Source of the DNA: Ruminiclostridium papyrosolvens DSM 2782
GTDB taxonomy: Bacteria > Bacillota > Clostridia > Acetivibrionales > DSM-1351
Length of the DNA: 64,000 nucleotides
Direction of reading: 5' to 3'
NCBI RefSeq assembly: GCF_029318685.1
Contig: NZ_CP119677.1
Coordinates: forward strand, 806,001 to 870,000
Position numbers and translations under genes: made by a program. Under the pieces are notes generated by a model that saw only the letters and a program-made list of their open reading frames with translations, was not told the DNA's origin and did not search any database. Below are positions 55,007-63,963 of the stretch, in pieces. Within the stretch, counting starts at the first letter, position 1; each line of letters starts with the position of its first letter.

Positions 55007-56029
55007 ATGAGTTTTTTTGCAAGAGATATTGGTATAGATTTGGGAACTGCGAATACATTGGTACATGTAAAAGGAAAGGGAATCGTTGTCAGAGAGCCGT
55101 CTGTTGTAGCAGTTAACATTAAAAATAACGAAGTGTTGGCGGTAGGAGAAGCCGCAAAGGAAATGATTGGTCGTACGCCGGGTAATATTGTAGCAATCAG
55201 ACCAATGAAAGATGGTGTTATAGCTGATTTTGACATAACTCAGAATATGATAAAGTACTTTATAAAAAAGGCTATGACTCAAGGCAAATTCAGTAAGCCA
55301 AGAGTTGTAATATGTGTTCCGTCAGGTGTTACAGAGGTTGAAAAGAGAGCTGTTGAAGATGCGACACTACAGGCTGGTGCAAAAGAGGCCTACCTTATTG
55401 AGGAACCCATGGCTGCTGCCATAGGAGCAGAGCTGCCCGTAGAAGAACCATACGGAAGCATGGTTGTTGATATCGGCGGAGGTACTTCGGAGGTTGCGGT
55501 AATATCTCTTGGTGGAATAGTTACAAGTAAATCACTGAGAATTGCCGGGGACGAATTGGACGAATCAATCGCCCACTACATTAAAAAAGAATACAGCCTT
55601 ATGATAGGTGAGCGTTCGGCGGAGCAAATCAAAGTTACAATAGGAAGTGCTTTTCCGAAAGCAAAGGAAGAAAAAATGATGATAAGAGGAAGAGACCTGA
55701 TTACAGGCTTGCCAAAAAACATTGAAATAACTTCCACAGAAATAAATGAAGCATTGAAGGAGCCTGTCAATGCCATAATAGATTCAATAAAATATACCCT
55801 TGAGAAAACACCACCTGAGTTGGCTTCGGATATAATGGACAGGGGAATAATGCTCACAGGCGGAGGGGCACTTTTAGACGGTTTGGATAAGCTGATAAAG
55901 CAAGAGACAGGTATGCCGGTTTCAATAGCTGAAAATCCTCTGGATTGCGTTGCTTTGGGAACAGGCAAAGTTCTGGAGGAAATAGAGACACTGAAAAAGG
56001 TTCTTTTATCGCCACAGAGATTAAAATAA
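55007..56029 (+). CDS. mreB: Rod shape-determining protein MreB
   Basis: A 340-residue bacterial actin homologue. It polymerises on the inner face of the membrane and guides lateral wall synthesis together with MreC, MreD, RodA and PBP2. ATP-binding motifs: [11 protein letters not shown] (phosphate 1, ~10-20), [16 protein letters not shown] (phosphate 2, ~157) and [11 protein letters not shown] (adenosine, ~285). AGGAGGT lies 9 bases before the ATG. It is the first gene of the mreBCD-PBP2-min series on the same strand. Normal length. Confidence 0.97.
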   Translation: MSFFARDIGIDLGTANTLVHVKGKGIVVREPSVVAVNIKNNEVLAVGEAAKEMIGRTPGNIVAIRPMKDGVIADFDITQNMIKYFIKKAMTQGKFSKPRVVICVPSGVTEVEKRAVEDATLQAGAKEAYLIEEPMAAAIGAELPVEEPYGSMVVDIGGGTSEVAVISLGGIVTSKSLRIAGDELDESIAHYIKKEYSLMIGERSAEQIKVTIGSAFPKAKEEKMMIRGRDLITGLPKNIEITSTEINEALKEPVNAIIDSIKYTLEKTPPELASDIMDRGIMLTGGGALLDGLDKLIKQETGMPVSIAENPLDCVALGTGKVLEEIETLKKVLLSPQRLK

Positions 56030-56073
56030 TTAAAAGCATTAAGTGGGTGGGTTAAGAGAGGAGAAGTAATTCC

Positions 56074-56934
56074 TTGAAGTATTTTAAAAGCAGGGCATTG
56101 GTAATTACAATAATAATATTAATTCTTATTGTGTGTATAGGCTTGACCATGAATCCGGCAAGTAACATAAACTGGATTGGGAACTTGATTTCAGTACCCT
56201 TTACATCTGTTGAAAAAGCATTTTCGTATACGGGACAGAAGATTGAAGATGGGATAAATCTTTTTGACAATGTTCATAAGTTACAGGCTGAAAACAAGGA
56301 ATTAAGAGAAAAAGTTGACACGTTAAATAATGAAAGAACCGAGTTTTTAAGGCTGAAAAGGGAAAATGAAGATTTGCGTAAGGTTTTTGATTTAAAAGAT
56401 CAGCTTGCAGAATCTGAATTTGTTGGTGCCAATATAATAGCTCGGGACGGCGGAAATCTCTTTAATATTTTTTTAACGGATAAAGGGTCTGCCAACGGAA
56501 TTGATTATAATATGCCGGTTATTACCAGCAAGGGTTTGGTTGGAAAAGTAGTGTCTGCACAGCCTTTCTCATCCAAAATCATAAGTATTTTAGAAGACGG
56601 CAGTTCTGTAAGTGCCATAGTTGCCAAAAGTGGTGATTATGTTGTTGTAAAAGGAGACATTAAGCTGGAAAAGGAAGGTCTGTGCAAGCTGGAATATATT
56701 CCTGCGGAGCTGGACCTGATTCAGGGAGATATAATAGAAACATCCGGAATCGGAGGTATTTACCCAAAGGGTATTACCATAGGAACCGTTAAGGAAATAA
56801 GATCCGGAGAAAGTGACCGTGACAAGTATGCTATTATTCAACCGGCGGTTGATTTAAAAAGAATAAATCAGGTGGTAATACTCAAAAATAAGAAAGCACA
56901 ATCAAAGTCAGAAATGGAAAATGCAGACAAATGA
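56074..56934 (+). CDS. mreC: Rod shape-determining protein MreC
   Basis: A 286-residue protein starting with TTG; GAGAGGAGAAG lies upstream. It has a short cytoplasmic tail, one membrane helix (~9-26, ALVITIIILILIVCIGL), a coiled coil (~65-105) and an extracellular beta domain of the MreC type (GLVGKVVSAQPFSSKI, DLIQGDIIETSGIGGIYPKG). MreC scaffolds the elongation complex at the outer face of the membrane and activates PBP2. It lies 44 bases after mreB and its stop overlaps the mreD start by 4 bases (ATGA), showing tight coupling. Confidence 0.95.
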   Translation: MKYFKSRALVITIIILILIVCIGLTMNPASNINWIGNLISVPFTSVEKAFSYTGQKIEDGINLFDNVHKLQAENKELREKVDTLNNERTEFLRLKRENEDLRKVFDLKDQLAESEFVGANIIARDGGNLFNIFLTDKGSANGIDYNMPVITSKGLVGKVVSAQPFSSKIISILEDGSSVSAIVAKSGDYVVVKGDIKLEKEGLCKLEYIPAELDLIQGDIIETSGIGGIYPKGITIGTVKEIRSGESDRDKYAIIQPAVDLKRINQVVILKNKKAQSKSEMENADK

Positions 56935-57443
56935 GAAAAAAAGTAATTTTGTATGCTATACTTATATTCATAGTTGTAACTGCACAGGTTACTTTACTGA
57001 ATAACATTGCAATTTTCGGGGTATCTCCTAATCTTGTGATTATTTTAATAGTTAGCATTTCACTGCTGGAAGGCAAGACGGACGGTGCTGTTGTCGGCTT
57101 TTCTGCCGGGTTGTGCATGGATGCCGTAATAGGTGTGGCCTTGGGATATCATGCTCTTGTAGGTATGCTTCTGGGGTTTTTATTGGGTAATATAAACAAA
57201 AGGCTTTTCAAGGAAAATATACTTGTAATGGCTTTTTGTACTTTTTTATCTACATATATTTTTGAGTCAGCCATTTTATTTGCATCATTTTTGCTGGGTC
57301 TTAAAATCGAATTTATTGCAACCTTGAAAACTGTTATTTTACCTGAATCACTGGTAAACTGTGTATTAGGTATCGTTATATTTGTAGTTATAATATTGTT
57401 GGATAGGAAATTTTTAGAGATTGAAGAAAAGAACAGGTACTAA
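56931..57443 (+). CDS. mreD: Rod shape-determining protein MreD
   Basis: A 170-residue very hydrophobic protein with about five membrane helices, typical of MreD. Recognisable features are the APIFGVSPNLVIIL-like segment IAIFGVSPNLVIILIVS and the GFSAGLCMDAVIGVALG block. It forms part of the cell-elongation complex with MreC. Its start overlaps the end of mreC by four bases and the PBP2 gene follows after 17 bases. Confidence 0.93.
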   Translation: MRKKVILYAILIFIVVTAQVTLLNNIAIFGVSPNLVIILIVSISLLEGKTDGAVVGFSAGLCMDAVIGVALGYHALVGMLLGFLLGNINKRLFKENILVMAFCTFLSTYIFESAILFASFLLGLKIEFIATLKTVILPESLVNCVLGIVIFVVIILLDRKFLEIEEKNRY

Positions 57444-57460
57444 ATGAGGTTTAGAGATTA

Positions 57461-59563
57461 ATGAAACAGTTTTTTAAAGACAGATACACTATTGTGGGAA
57501 TAGTAATTGTTCTGATATTCTCTGTAATGGTTTACCAGTTGGCAAACATGCAGCTGGTTCAGGGGGAAAATTACTATACACAGTCCCAAAATAAAATAAT
57601 GAGATCAACAACCATTCTGGCGGAACGTGGGAATATACTTGACAGGTTTGGTGTTCCTGTAGCTGTTAATTCTACCAGCTATTCCGTTTTATTAATGGAT
57701 ACAGGGCTTGGCTCAAAAAAGCTCAATGAAATGATGCTTAAAATTATAAAAGTTCTTGAAAAGAATGGCGACTCATACAACAAAACTTTCTCAAAGTATT
57801 TCACCTACCCGGTGGGGTTTGGAACTATGCTGAAGAATAATCAAAACCGAAGAAAAACCCTTAAAACTATGACAGGATATGAGTTCAAGGACTTTGATCA
57901 GAAATCTACACCGGAAGAAGTGTATGAATATGTCAAGGATATGGTGTTCAAAGTTGACGACAAGTACTCCGAAAAGGATGCTTATGATATTATGACTCTC
58001 AGGTTCCAAGGAATATCAATGGTTCCGGTCCTTGCTGATTCAATCAGTACCAACACAATTGCAGAGTTGGAAGAACGGAGTGACGAATTTCCCGGGATAG
58101 TTATACAGAGTGTACCCAGCAGGAAGTACGTTGATGCGAAGTATGCAGGACAGTTAATAGGTCATGTAGGGCCGATAGATGCTGATGAACTGGCTAAAAA
58201 CAGTGACGCAGGCTATAAAATGACGGATACAATAGGTAAGTCGGGAGTAGAACTGACTACCGAAGGTTACCTGAGAGGCACTAACGGCTTCAGGCGTGTT
58301 GAGATAGACGATAACGGGAAGCCTAGAATTGTCAGTGAAGAAGCGGTAAAGCCGGGCAGTAACGTTGTTTTAACTATTGACATGGGACTCCAAAAGGTAG
58401 CGATGGATTCTCTTGCAAAAAATATAAAACTTATACGAGAGTCCAATAACAACAAAAAAAATCGCCACGATGCATTTGCAGGGGCAGCAGTTGCCATAGA
58501 TGTAAATACGGGGGAAGTACTTGCATTGGCAAATTATCCCAGTTACGACCCCTCCATATTTATTGCAGACCCTGATGATAAGGTTGCAAGAAAAGCAAAA
58601 GCGGACTTGGGAGACCCTAAAAATACAACAACTTCGGAGTATAACAGAGCCATTGCCGGAATCTATACACCGGGTTCAACCTTTAAGCCCCTGATTGGAA
58701 TTGCAGCACTAGAGGAAGGAAAAACAACTCCATACGAAACATATTTTGATAAAGGCTACGAAACATATGATGGTATGGCGCTAAAGTCAATTGAGTACAA
58801 CCAATATGGCGTAGGTCTTGGAACGGTTAATCTCATAACTGCAATACAAAAGTCATCAAATCCTTATTTTTATAATCGTGGCAACAGAGTGGGAATTGAT
58901 AATATAGTAAAATGGGCTAAAAGATTCGGCTTGGGACAAAAGACAGGAATAGACCTTTTGGGTGAAAGTAAGGGGATTATCTCCTCAAGAGAGTATAAAA
59001 AGAAAGTTGAGCCATATCCCTGGACTGCTGCCGACACCGCACAAACATCAATCGGACAGATGTATAACAGCTTTACCCCAATACAGCTTGCAAACTATGC
59101 TGCCACCATTGCAAACGGAGGCAAGCATTTAAAACCTCACGTTATAAAGAGAGTTGTAAAGTTTGACGGCTCTATCGTAACTGAAACAAAGCCGGAATAT
59201 GAAATAATTCCGGTTAAGAATGAAAATATGAAAGCAATTCAGCAGGGCATGATAGCGGTTGCCAATGCTACAGACGGAACTGCGGCAAATACTTTCACTG
59301 ACTTAAAGCCTATAAAGGTTGCAGGAAAAACAGGTACTGCCGAAACAGGAAGGGAAGCAACTCAGTCCTCAAATGCATTATTTATATGCTACGCTCCTGC
59401 CGACAAGCCTCAGATAGCTGTCGCCGTAGTAGTTGAAAGAGGTGTATTCGGTGCTTATACAGCACCTATTGCAAAGGATATACTTAAATATTACTTTGAT
59501 TCAAACGGAACAAACAATAAAGATTATACTGTTAAAGCAGATATAGTCCAATTGACCAAGTAA
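57461..59563 (+). CDS. mrdA: Penicillin-binding protein 2, class B transpeptidase
   Basis: A 700-residue class B PBP. One N-terminal membrane helix (~9-28) anchors it; a pedestal domain (RGNILDRFGVPVAVN at ~55-70) precedes the transpeptidase. Catalytic motifs: S406-T-F-K409, S465-S-N467 and K623-T-G625. It cross-links peptidoglycan of the side wall together with the RodA polymerase; no rodA gene is in the window. It is placed between mreD and minC, a common arrangement in Clostridia. A GAGGTTTAGAG segment precedes the ATG at 57461. All catalytic residues are intact. Confidence 0.94.
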   Translation: MKQFFKDRYTIVGIVIVLIFSVMVYQLANMQLVQGENYYTQSQNKIMRSTTILAERGNILDRFGVPVAVNSTSYSVLLMDTGLGSKKLNEMMLKIIKVLEKNGDSYNKTFSKYFTYPVGFGTMLKNNQNRRKTLKTMTGYEFKDFDQKSTPEEVYEYVKDMVFKVDDKYSEKDAYDIMTLRFQGISMVPVLADSISTNTIAELEERSDEFPGIVIQSVPSRKYVDAKYAGQLIGHVGPIDADELAKNSDAGYKMTDTIGKSGVELTTEGYLRGTNGFRRVEIDDNGKPRIVSEEAVKPGSNVVLTIDMGLQKVAMDSLAKNIKLIRESNNNKKNRHDAFAGAAVAIDVNTGEVLALANYPSYDPSIFIADPDDKVARKAKADLGDPKNTTTSEYNRAIAGIYTPGSTFKPLIGIAALEEGKTTPYETYFDKGYETYDGMALKSIEYNQYGVGLGTVNLITAIQKSSNPYFYNRGNRVGIDNIVKWAKRFGLGQKTGIDLLGESKGIISSREYKKKVEPYPWTAADTAQTSIGQMYNSFTPIQLANYAATIANGGKHLKPHVIKRVVKFDGSIVTETKPEYEIIPVKNENMKAIQQGMIAVANATDGTAANTFTDLKPIKVAGKTGTAETGREATQSSNALFICYAPADKPQIAVAVVVERGVFGAYTAPIAKDILKYYFDSNGTNNKDYTVKADIVQLTK

Positions 59564-59604
59564 AGTATATATGCCGCAGGGTCAGGCAGGTGGAGGTTAA
59601 AAGT

Positions 59605-60294
59605 ATGGATGAAAGTTCAGTAACTTTTAAAGGGACTGTAAACGGATTGACAATTATTTTAAAGAATGAGACGGAATTTAGTGAGATTGTACAGTGTATG
59701 AGGGACAAAGTGAATTCCGCAGGTAAATTCTTCAGAGGTGCAAAACTTGCAGTAAAGTATAAAGGAAGAAGCATTACTGAAGAAGAAAAATCCCAACTGT
59801 TGGAAATACTTGTAAGAGAAAGCGGAGCCAGAATAGAATCATTTGAAGAAGATAAGGAACAGGTTCAAGCGGCAGCTAATAAGGTTTCAGCGGACAAGCC
59901 TGTTGAAAGAAAGAATCAGATAAAAAAGTATATGTTCTTTAAGGGAATAGAAGAAGGACAGACAAAGTTTTACAGAGGAACTGTCCGTTCCGGGCAATTG
60001 ATAAATTTTGACGGAAATCTGGTAATTTTAGGAGATGTCAATCCCGGAGCAGTAATCGAGGCTACCGGAAATATAATTGTAATGGGATTACTCAGAGGAG
60101 TTGTACATGCAGGCAGTGACGGAAACAAGGAAGCTATAGTGGCGGCCTTGGGTCTGAACCCCACACAGTTGAGAATAGCAGACATTATAACACGTCCTCC
60201 CGATGAAAAAGGAGGAGCTGGAAATTCTTTGCCCGAACTGGCGTATATAAAGGATGAAACCCTTTATGTAGAAAGGTTTTTACCTGCAAGATAG
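59605..60294 (+). CDS. minC: Septum site-determining protein MinC
   Basis: A 229-residue inhibitor of FtsZ assembly that keeps division at mid-cell. The ATG at 59605 is preferred, with GGAGG about 8 bases upstream; a GTG at 59590 lies before that site. The N-terminal FtsZ-binding domain (~1-95) is joined by a charged linker to the C-terminal beta-helix dimerisation domain (TVRSGQLINFDGNLVILGDVN, GNIIVMGLLRGVVHAG), which binds MinD. It is 41 bases after the PBP2 gene. Confidence 0.94.
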   Translation: MDESSVTFKGTVNGLTIILKNETEFSEIVQCMRDKVNSAGKFFRGAKLAVKYKGRSITEEEKSQLLEILVRESGARIESFEEDKEQVQAAANKVSADKPVERKNQIKKYMFFKGIEEGQTKFYRGTVRSGQLINFDGNLVILGDVNPGAVIEATGNIIVMGLLRGVVHAGSDGNKEAIVAALGLNPTQLRIADIITRPPDEKGGAGNSLPELAYIKDETLYVERFLPAR

Positions 60295-60416
60295 CCCCAT
60301 TCAAAAAGGCAGCAATATTGACAAATGGAAAAAACAAATATATAGTTTAATGTGTATAAGTTTGAAATAATTTCTCTTTTAATATATTTTCTTCTTAGAA
60401 TTGGAGGCAATGCTGT

Positions 60417-61217
60417 ATGGGCGAGGTAATTGTAATTACATCCGGAAAGGGTGGAGTAGGTAAGACTACAACAACTGCCAATATTGGTACTGGCCTGGCA
60501 CTGGCAGGTAAAAAAGTAGTACTTATAGATACTGATATAGGACTAAGAAATCTGGATGTTGTCATGGGACTGGAAAACAGAATCGTATACGATTTGGTTG
60601 ACGTTATTGAAGGAGTTTGCAGAGTTAAGCAGGCCCTGATAAAGGATAAAAGATATGAAGGCTTGTATCTTCTGCCCGCAGCACAGACAAGAGATAAGTC
60701 ATCAGTAACACCGGAACAGATGATTAATCTTGTAAATGAATTAAAAAATGAATTTGATTACATAATAATAGATTGTCCGGCAGGAATAGAGCAAGGCTTT
60801 AAAAATGCAATTGCCGGAGCAAACAGAGCAATAGTAGTAACTACTCCAGAGGTTTCAGCAGTAAGGGATGCTGACCGTATTGTAGGGTTACTTGAAGCAA
60901 ATGAACTGAGGAATCCAAAGCTTTTGATAAACAGGGTAAGAATTGATATGGTTAAGCGCGGAGATATGATGACCATTGACGATATCATTGATATACTTGC
61001 TATTGACTTAATAGGTGTTGTACCTGATGATGAAAAGATTGTTGTGTCTACTAACAAAGGTGAGCCTGCGGTAACTGATGATAAATCACTTGCAGGACAA
61101 GCATACAGGAACGTAACAAGAAGAATACAAGGCGAAGATGTACCCATTATGAACCTTGATACTGATGAAGGGTTTTTGAATAAGTTTAGAAAATTGCTGG
61201 GATTTAAAAATACATAA
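60417..61217 (+). CDS. minD: Septum site-determining protein MinD
   Basis: A 266-residue membrane-associated ATPase. The deviant Walker A motif is SGKGGVGKTTTTANIG at ~9-24 and the switch II motif is DCPAGIEQG. The C-terminus (FLNKFRKLLGFKN) is the amphipathic membrane-targeting helix. MinD recruits MinC to the membrane and is released by MinE. GGAGG lies 9 bases before the ATG. The 122-base gap after minC carries no clear terminator or promoter. Confidence 0.97.
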   Translation: MGEVIVITSGKGGVGKTTTTANIGTGLALAGKKVVLIDTDIGLRNLDVVMGLENRIVYDLVDVIEGVCRVKQALIKDKRYEGLYLLPAAQTRDKSSVTPEQMINLVNELKNEFDYIIIDCPAGIEQGFKNAIAGANRAIVVTTPEVSAVRDADRIVGLLEANELRNPKLLINRVRIDMVKRGDMMTIDDIIDILAIDLIGVVPDDEKIVVSTNKGEPAVTDDKSLAGQAYRNVTRRIQGEDVPIMNLDTDEGFLNKFRKLLGFKNT

Positions 61218-61231
61218 GGAGGGTTAGTAGT

Positions 61232-61516
61232 ATGCTGATAGATTTCTCTAAAATCTTTGGCAGATCCAAGCCGTCTAAGGATGTAGCCAAAGAAAGGCTT
61301 CAGTTGGTGCTGATTCATGACAGAGCTAACGTTTCTCCTGAATTTTTAGAAATGGTTAAGGGTGAAATAATTAAGGTAATACAACATTATATGGAAATTG
61401 ACGAGAGTGCACTTGATATACAATTAACCAGAACCAAGAGTGAAGAAGGCGACAGAGTGGTTCCTGCTCTGATTGCAAATATTCCAATAAAAAGTGTAAA
61501 AAATGCAGGCAAATAA
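61232..61516 (+). CDS. minE: Cell division topological specificity factor MinE
   Basis: A 94-residue protein with the anti-MinCD helix region near the N-terminus (AKERLQLVLIHDRA at ~22-35) and a C-terminal dimer domain (IIKVIQHYMEID). It stimulates MinD ATPase and drives Min oscillation. B. subtilis lacks MinE and uses DivIVA, so its presence follows the clostridial pattern. AGGAGGGT lies upstream; 14 bases separate it from minD. Confidence 0.95.
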   Translation: MLIDFSKIFGRSKPSKDVAKERLQLVLIHDRANVSPEFLEMVKGEIIKVIQHYMEIDESALDIQLTRTKSEEGDRVVPALIANIPIKSVKNAGK

Positions 61517-61540
61517 ACTCAAAGGCAAGTGATTGGTTAG

Positions 61541-61933
61541 ATGAATATAGCATTTATAGCTCATGATAACAAAAAAGAATTAATGGCAAGCTTTTGTATA
61601 GCTTACAAGTCAATTCTTCATGAACATCATATAATAGCGACACGATCTACAGGTATTATGATCAATAAAGCCACAGGGTTGAATGTTAATCTTCTTGCGT
61701 ACGGCAGTCTGGGTGCACAGCAGTTATCAGCCAGGATTGCTTGCGATGAAATTGATTTACTGATTTATTTCAGGGATGCAAATATTGAAGAGGACCATAA
61801 TAATTACCTGTTATTCAAGCATTGTGATGTAAACAACATTCCTTTTGCTACAAATATAGCATCTGCCGAGGTTCTTATAAAGGGTCTTGAGCGTGGAGAC
61901 CTTGCGTGGAGGGAACTACTTAGGCAGGATTAA
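61541..61933 (+). CDS. mgsA: Methylglyoxal synthase
   Basis: A 130-residue enzyme that turns dihydroxyacetone phosphate into methylglyoxal and phosphate, a bypass of lower glycolysis when phosphate is short. It shows the family pattern: NIAFIAHDNKKELM at the N-terminus, ATRSTGIMI for phosphate binding, GSLGAQQLSARIA, and the catalytic Asp in LIYFRDAN. The ribosome site is weak (TGATTGG). It lies in the same direction 24 bases after minE, so it is likely co-transcribed with the division genes and ends at the operon terminator. Confidence 0.94.
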   Translation: MNIAFIAHDNKKELMASFCIAYKSILHEHHIIATRSTGIMINKATGLNVNLLAYGSLGAQQLSARIACDEIDLLIYFRDANIEEDHNNYLLFKHCDVNNIPFATNIASAEVLIKGLERGDLAWRELLRQD

Positions 61934-61957
61934 AAAATTTGAAACGAGTTTTCATAG

Positions 61958-61992
61958 AAAAGATACCCTATATATTTAAGGGTATCTTTTTT
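61958..61992 (+). terminator. Terminator of the mre-min-mgsA operon
   Basis: GAAAAGATACCC pairs with GGGTATCTTTTTT around a short AT loop and ends in a T run. It separates the division genes from the sporulation pair. Confidence 0.9.
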
Positions 61993-62014
61993 GTTGACAA
62001 TAAAACTCTATTTG

Positions 62015-62043
62015 GAATATTCCTTCGTATTGATAAATATAAT
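62015..62043 (+). promoter_or_regulatory. Sigma-E-like sporulation promoter of spoIVFA
   Basis: GAATATT, then 14 bases, then AATATAAT, fits the Bacillus sigma-E consensus (kmATATT / CATACAAT-like) with 6 of 8 matches in the -10. The B. subtilis spoIVF operon uses sigma-E. A rival TTGACA at 61994-61999 has no good -10 at 17 bases. Confidence 0.45.
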
Positions 62044-62082
62044 TTATATAATTATTAATAAGCCAAAGAAAGGGTGGAAGGA

Positions 62083-62976
62083 ATGGACGAAATTATTGAA
62101 AGACCGAAATATTCCCGACCGACCGGTAATCCCCGGAGAAACAGAAGAAATCCAAACAGCGATCTTATTTCAACAATTGCAGCCGCACGAATGCTGATTG
62201 CAGTAGTTTTTTTATCTGCAATTGCCTTGTGCAAGGCAGCAAATACGCCTGCAACAGATGCCTTTGTATCAAAGGTTAAAGTAGTTACAACTGTAAACTA
62301 TGATGTAAATAAATATATTATGAGTGCGGCTGATACATTAGGGATAAAACTGCCGGAAGATGGAGGTAAGCTTCAAAAACTGGTAAAAGGCGGAGATGTT
62401 GCCGAGGGTAGTGATACTCAGGCTTCAGCAGTTATAAATAAGACTGATTCAAGTAATACAGCTAATCCTGCATCCGGTACAAGCAGCAGTTCTGCGACTA
62501 CTGACAGCAAATCGGTGGCGGGAAGTGATATGCAGGTTCTGGACGATATTGAAATAAAGAGCATTGCAGATAAATATTCTTTTATAGTTCCTATTAAAGG
62601 TGAGATAATTTCACCCTTTGGAACAAGGACGGACCCTTTAAGCGGTAATCCTCAATTTCATTCAGGCATTGATATAGAGGCAAATATGGGAACATCTATT
62701 AAAGCAGCACTGGCAGGAGAGGTTACTGAGGTAGGCTCAAATCCTGAATATGACAAATATGTTAAAATAAAGCATAATGGGGGTATAACCACTCTTTACG
62801 GGCATTGCTCAATTCTGGTTGCAAAGGTAGGACAAAAGGTCAATCAAGGAGATGTAATTGCAAAGGTTGGTAATTCCGAGGATGAGTCAAGTTCAAATCT
62901 GCATTTTGAAGTATGGAAGGACAACAAGCTGATTAATCCGGGAAAGCTCTTTGACCTTATTAACGGAGGTAACTAA
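62083..62976 (+). CDS. spoIVFA: SpoIVFA-like M23/LytM-domain membrane protein
   Basis: A 297-residue protein. A basic cytoplasmic tail (1-30) precedes one membrane helix (~31-50), a Ser/Thr-rich linker (~110-150) and an M23 (LytM) domain. Metal sites H193, D197 and H241 (YGH) are present, but the HxH motif reads N272-L-H274, so one His is lost and endopeptidase activity is doubtful. In B. subtilis SpoIVFA, with an inactive LytM domain, holds and inhibits the SpoIVFB protease; here the next gene is a SpoIVFB homologue. The ATG at 62083 has AAAGGG 8 bases upstream; a GTG at 62074 is less likely. SpoIIQ-like identity is the main alternative. Confidence 0.8.
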   Translation: MDEIIERPKYSRPTGNPRRNRRNPNSDLISTIAAARMLIAVVFLSAIALCKAANTPATDAFVSKVKVVTTVNYDVNKYIMSAADTLGIKLPEDGGKLQKLVKGGDVAEGSDTQASAVINKTDSSNTANPASGTSSSSATTDSKSVAGSDMQVLDDIEIKSIADKYSFIVPIKGEIISPFGTRTDPLSGNPQFHSGIDIEANMGTSIKAALAGEVTEVGSNPEYDKYVKIKHNGGITTLYGHCSILVAKVGQKVNQGDVIAKVGNSEDESSSNLHFEVWKDNKLINPGKLFDLINGGN

Positions 62977-62980
62977 AGTA

Positions 62981-63880
62981 TTGCCACATATTGATTTCCG
63001 TCTCAAAGGAACAAGGCTCCAGATAGATTTATTGATTATTCCTGTATTTCTGGCGGCAATCATAGGAAAAATTTTTGTTGCATATTCTATGACTCTGGGT
63101 TTTATTATTTGTCATGAACTTGGGCATATTGCTGCAGGGGTAATGTGTGGAGCCGGACTCAGTAGCTTCCGTCTTTTACCTGTAGGCGTTAATGCTGCTA
63201 TTGATGATTTTTTGTGCAGAAAGTCTCAGAAAATTCTGATTTATATCTCAGGCCCTTTGGTAAATGTGGTTTTTGCAATAATTATATACTGTGTACATAG
63301 GTGGAAGACTCCGGCAGGGGGACTTGTAAGTGTAAATATTATGCTGGCCATAACAATAAATTTATGGCTGGCTATTTTTAATTTGATTCCGATCCCTCCC
63401 CTTGACGGCGGCAGAATAGCAATAGAACTTCTGGCGGATAAGATGGGCTTATTTCGAGCCAACAGACTTATGAATACATTTTCACTGTTTTTTTCAATTG
63501 TGATTATTTGTATCGGAACGGTGGTATTAATTAAGAGTAGATACAATGGGAGTCTTGTTTTGATTGGAGTTTATATTATTTTCCTTTTAAAGAAAAGCAA
63601 AAAGGAGGCTGCCATATTGAATATGAAGAACTTCATTTTAAAACGTTCGGCTATTATTAGAAAAGGTATTTTTCCCGTGAGAGAAGTTGCGGTTATGGAA
63701 GATGTAAAGATACTGGATTTAGTAAAAAAGATGGATTATTCCAATGTATTTCATATAGTTAAGGTATTGGATAATGACTTGAATGTTATAGCATCCATAA
63801 CAGAACAGGATATTCTGAATTCACTTATGAAAGGTGTTTCAGACATTACAGTAGGTGAAATTATAGCAAAAAAAATATAA
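62981..63880 (+). CDS. spoIVFB: SpoIVFB-like site-2 protease (M50)
   Basis: A 299-residue intramembrane metalloprotease. The zinc motif H45-E-L-G-H49 lies in the second membrane helix and the second motif N-L-I-P-I-P-P-L-D142-G-G-R supplies the third ligand. Six or so membrane helices are followed by a C-terminal CBS-like domain (VREVAVMEDVKILDLVKKM) that may sense nucleotides, as in Bacillus SpoIVFB. That enzyme cuts pro-sigma-K in the mother cell. The TTG at 62981 is chosen since GGAGGT lies 10 bases before it and a TTG at 62951 lies inside the upstream gene. It starts 4 bases after the spoIVFA stop. Confidence 0.92.
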   Translation: MPHIDFRLKGTRLQIDLLIIPVFLAAIIGKIFVAYSMTLGFIICHELGHIAAGVMCGAGLSSFRLLPVGVNAAIDDFLCRKSQKILIYISGPLVNVVFAIIIYCVHRWKTPAGGLVSVNIMLAITINLWLAIFNLIPIPPLDGGRIAIELLADKMGLFRANRLMNTFSLFFSIVIICIGTVVLIKSRYNGSLVLIGVYIIFLLKKSKKEAAILNMKNFILKRSAIIRKGIFPVREVAVMEDVKILDLVKKMDYSNVFHIVKVLDNDLNVIASITEQDILNSLMKGVSDITVGEIIAKKI

Positions 63881-63933
63881 TATTCAAAAGACTAAGTTTA
63901 CGGTAATGGTATTATTTAAACCTATCGTATGTG

Positions 63934-63963
63934 TTGACTTTTAGTACATCATAATTATACAAT
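63934..63963 (+). promoter_or_regulatory. Sigma-A promoter for a gene beyond the window
   Basis: TTGACT and TACAAT with an 18-base spacer near the right edge. The downstream gene is outside the window; in B. subtilis the ribosomal rplU-rpmA genes follow spoIVFB. Confidence 0.5.
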
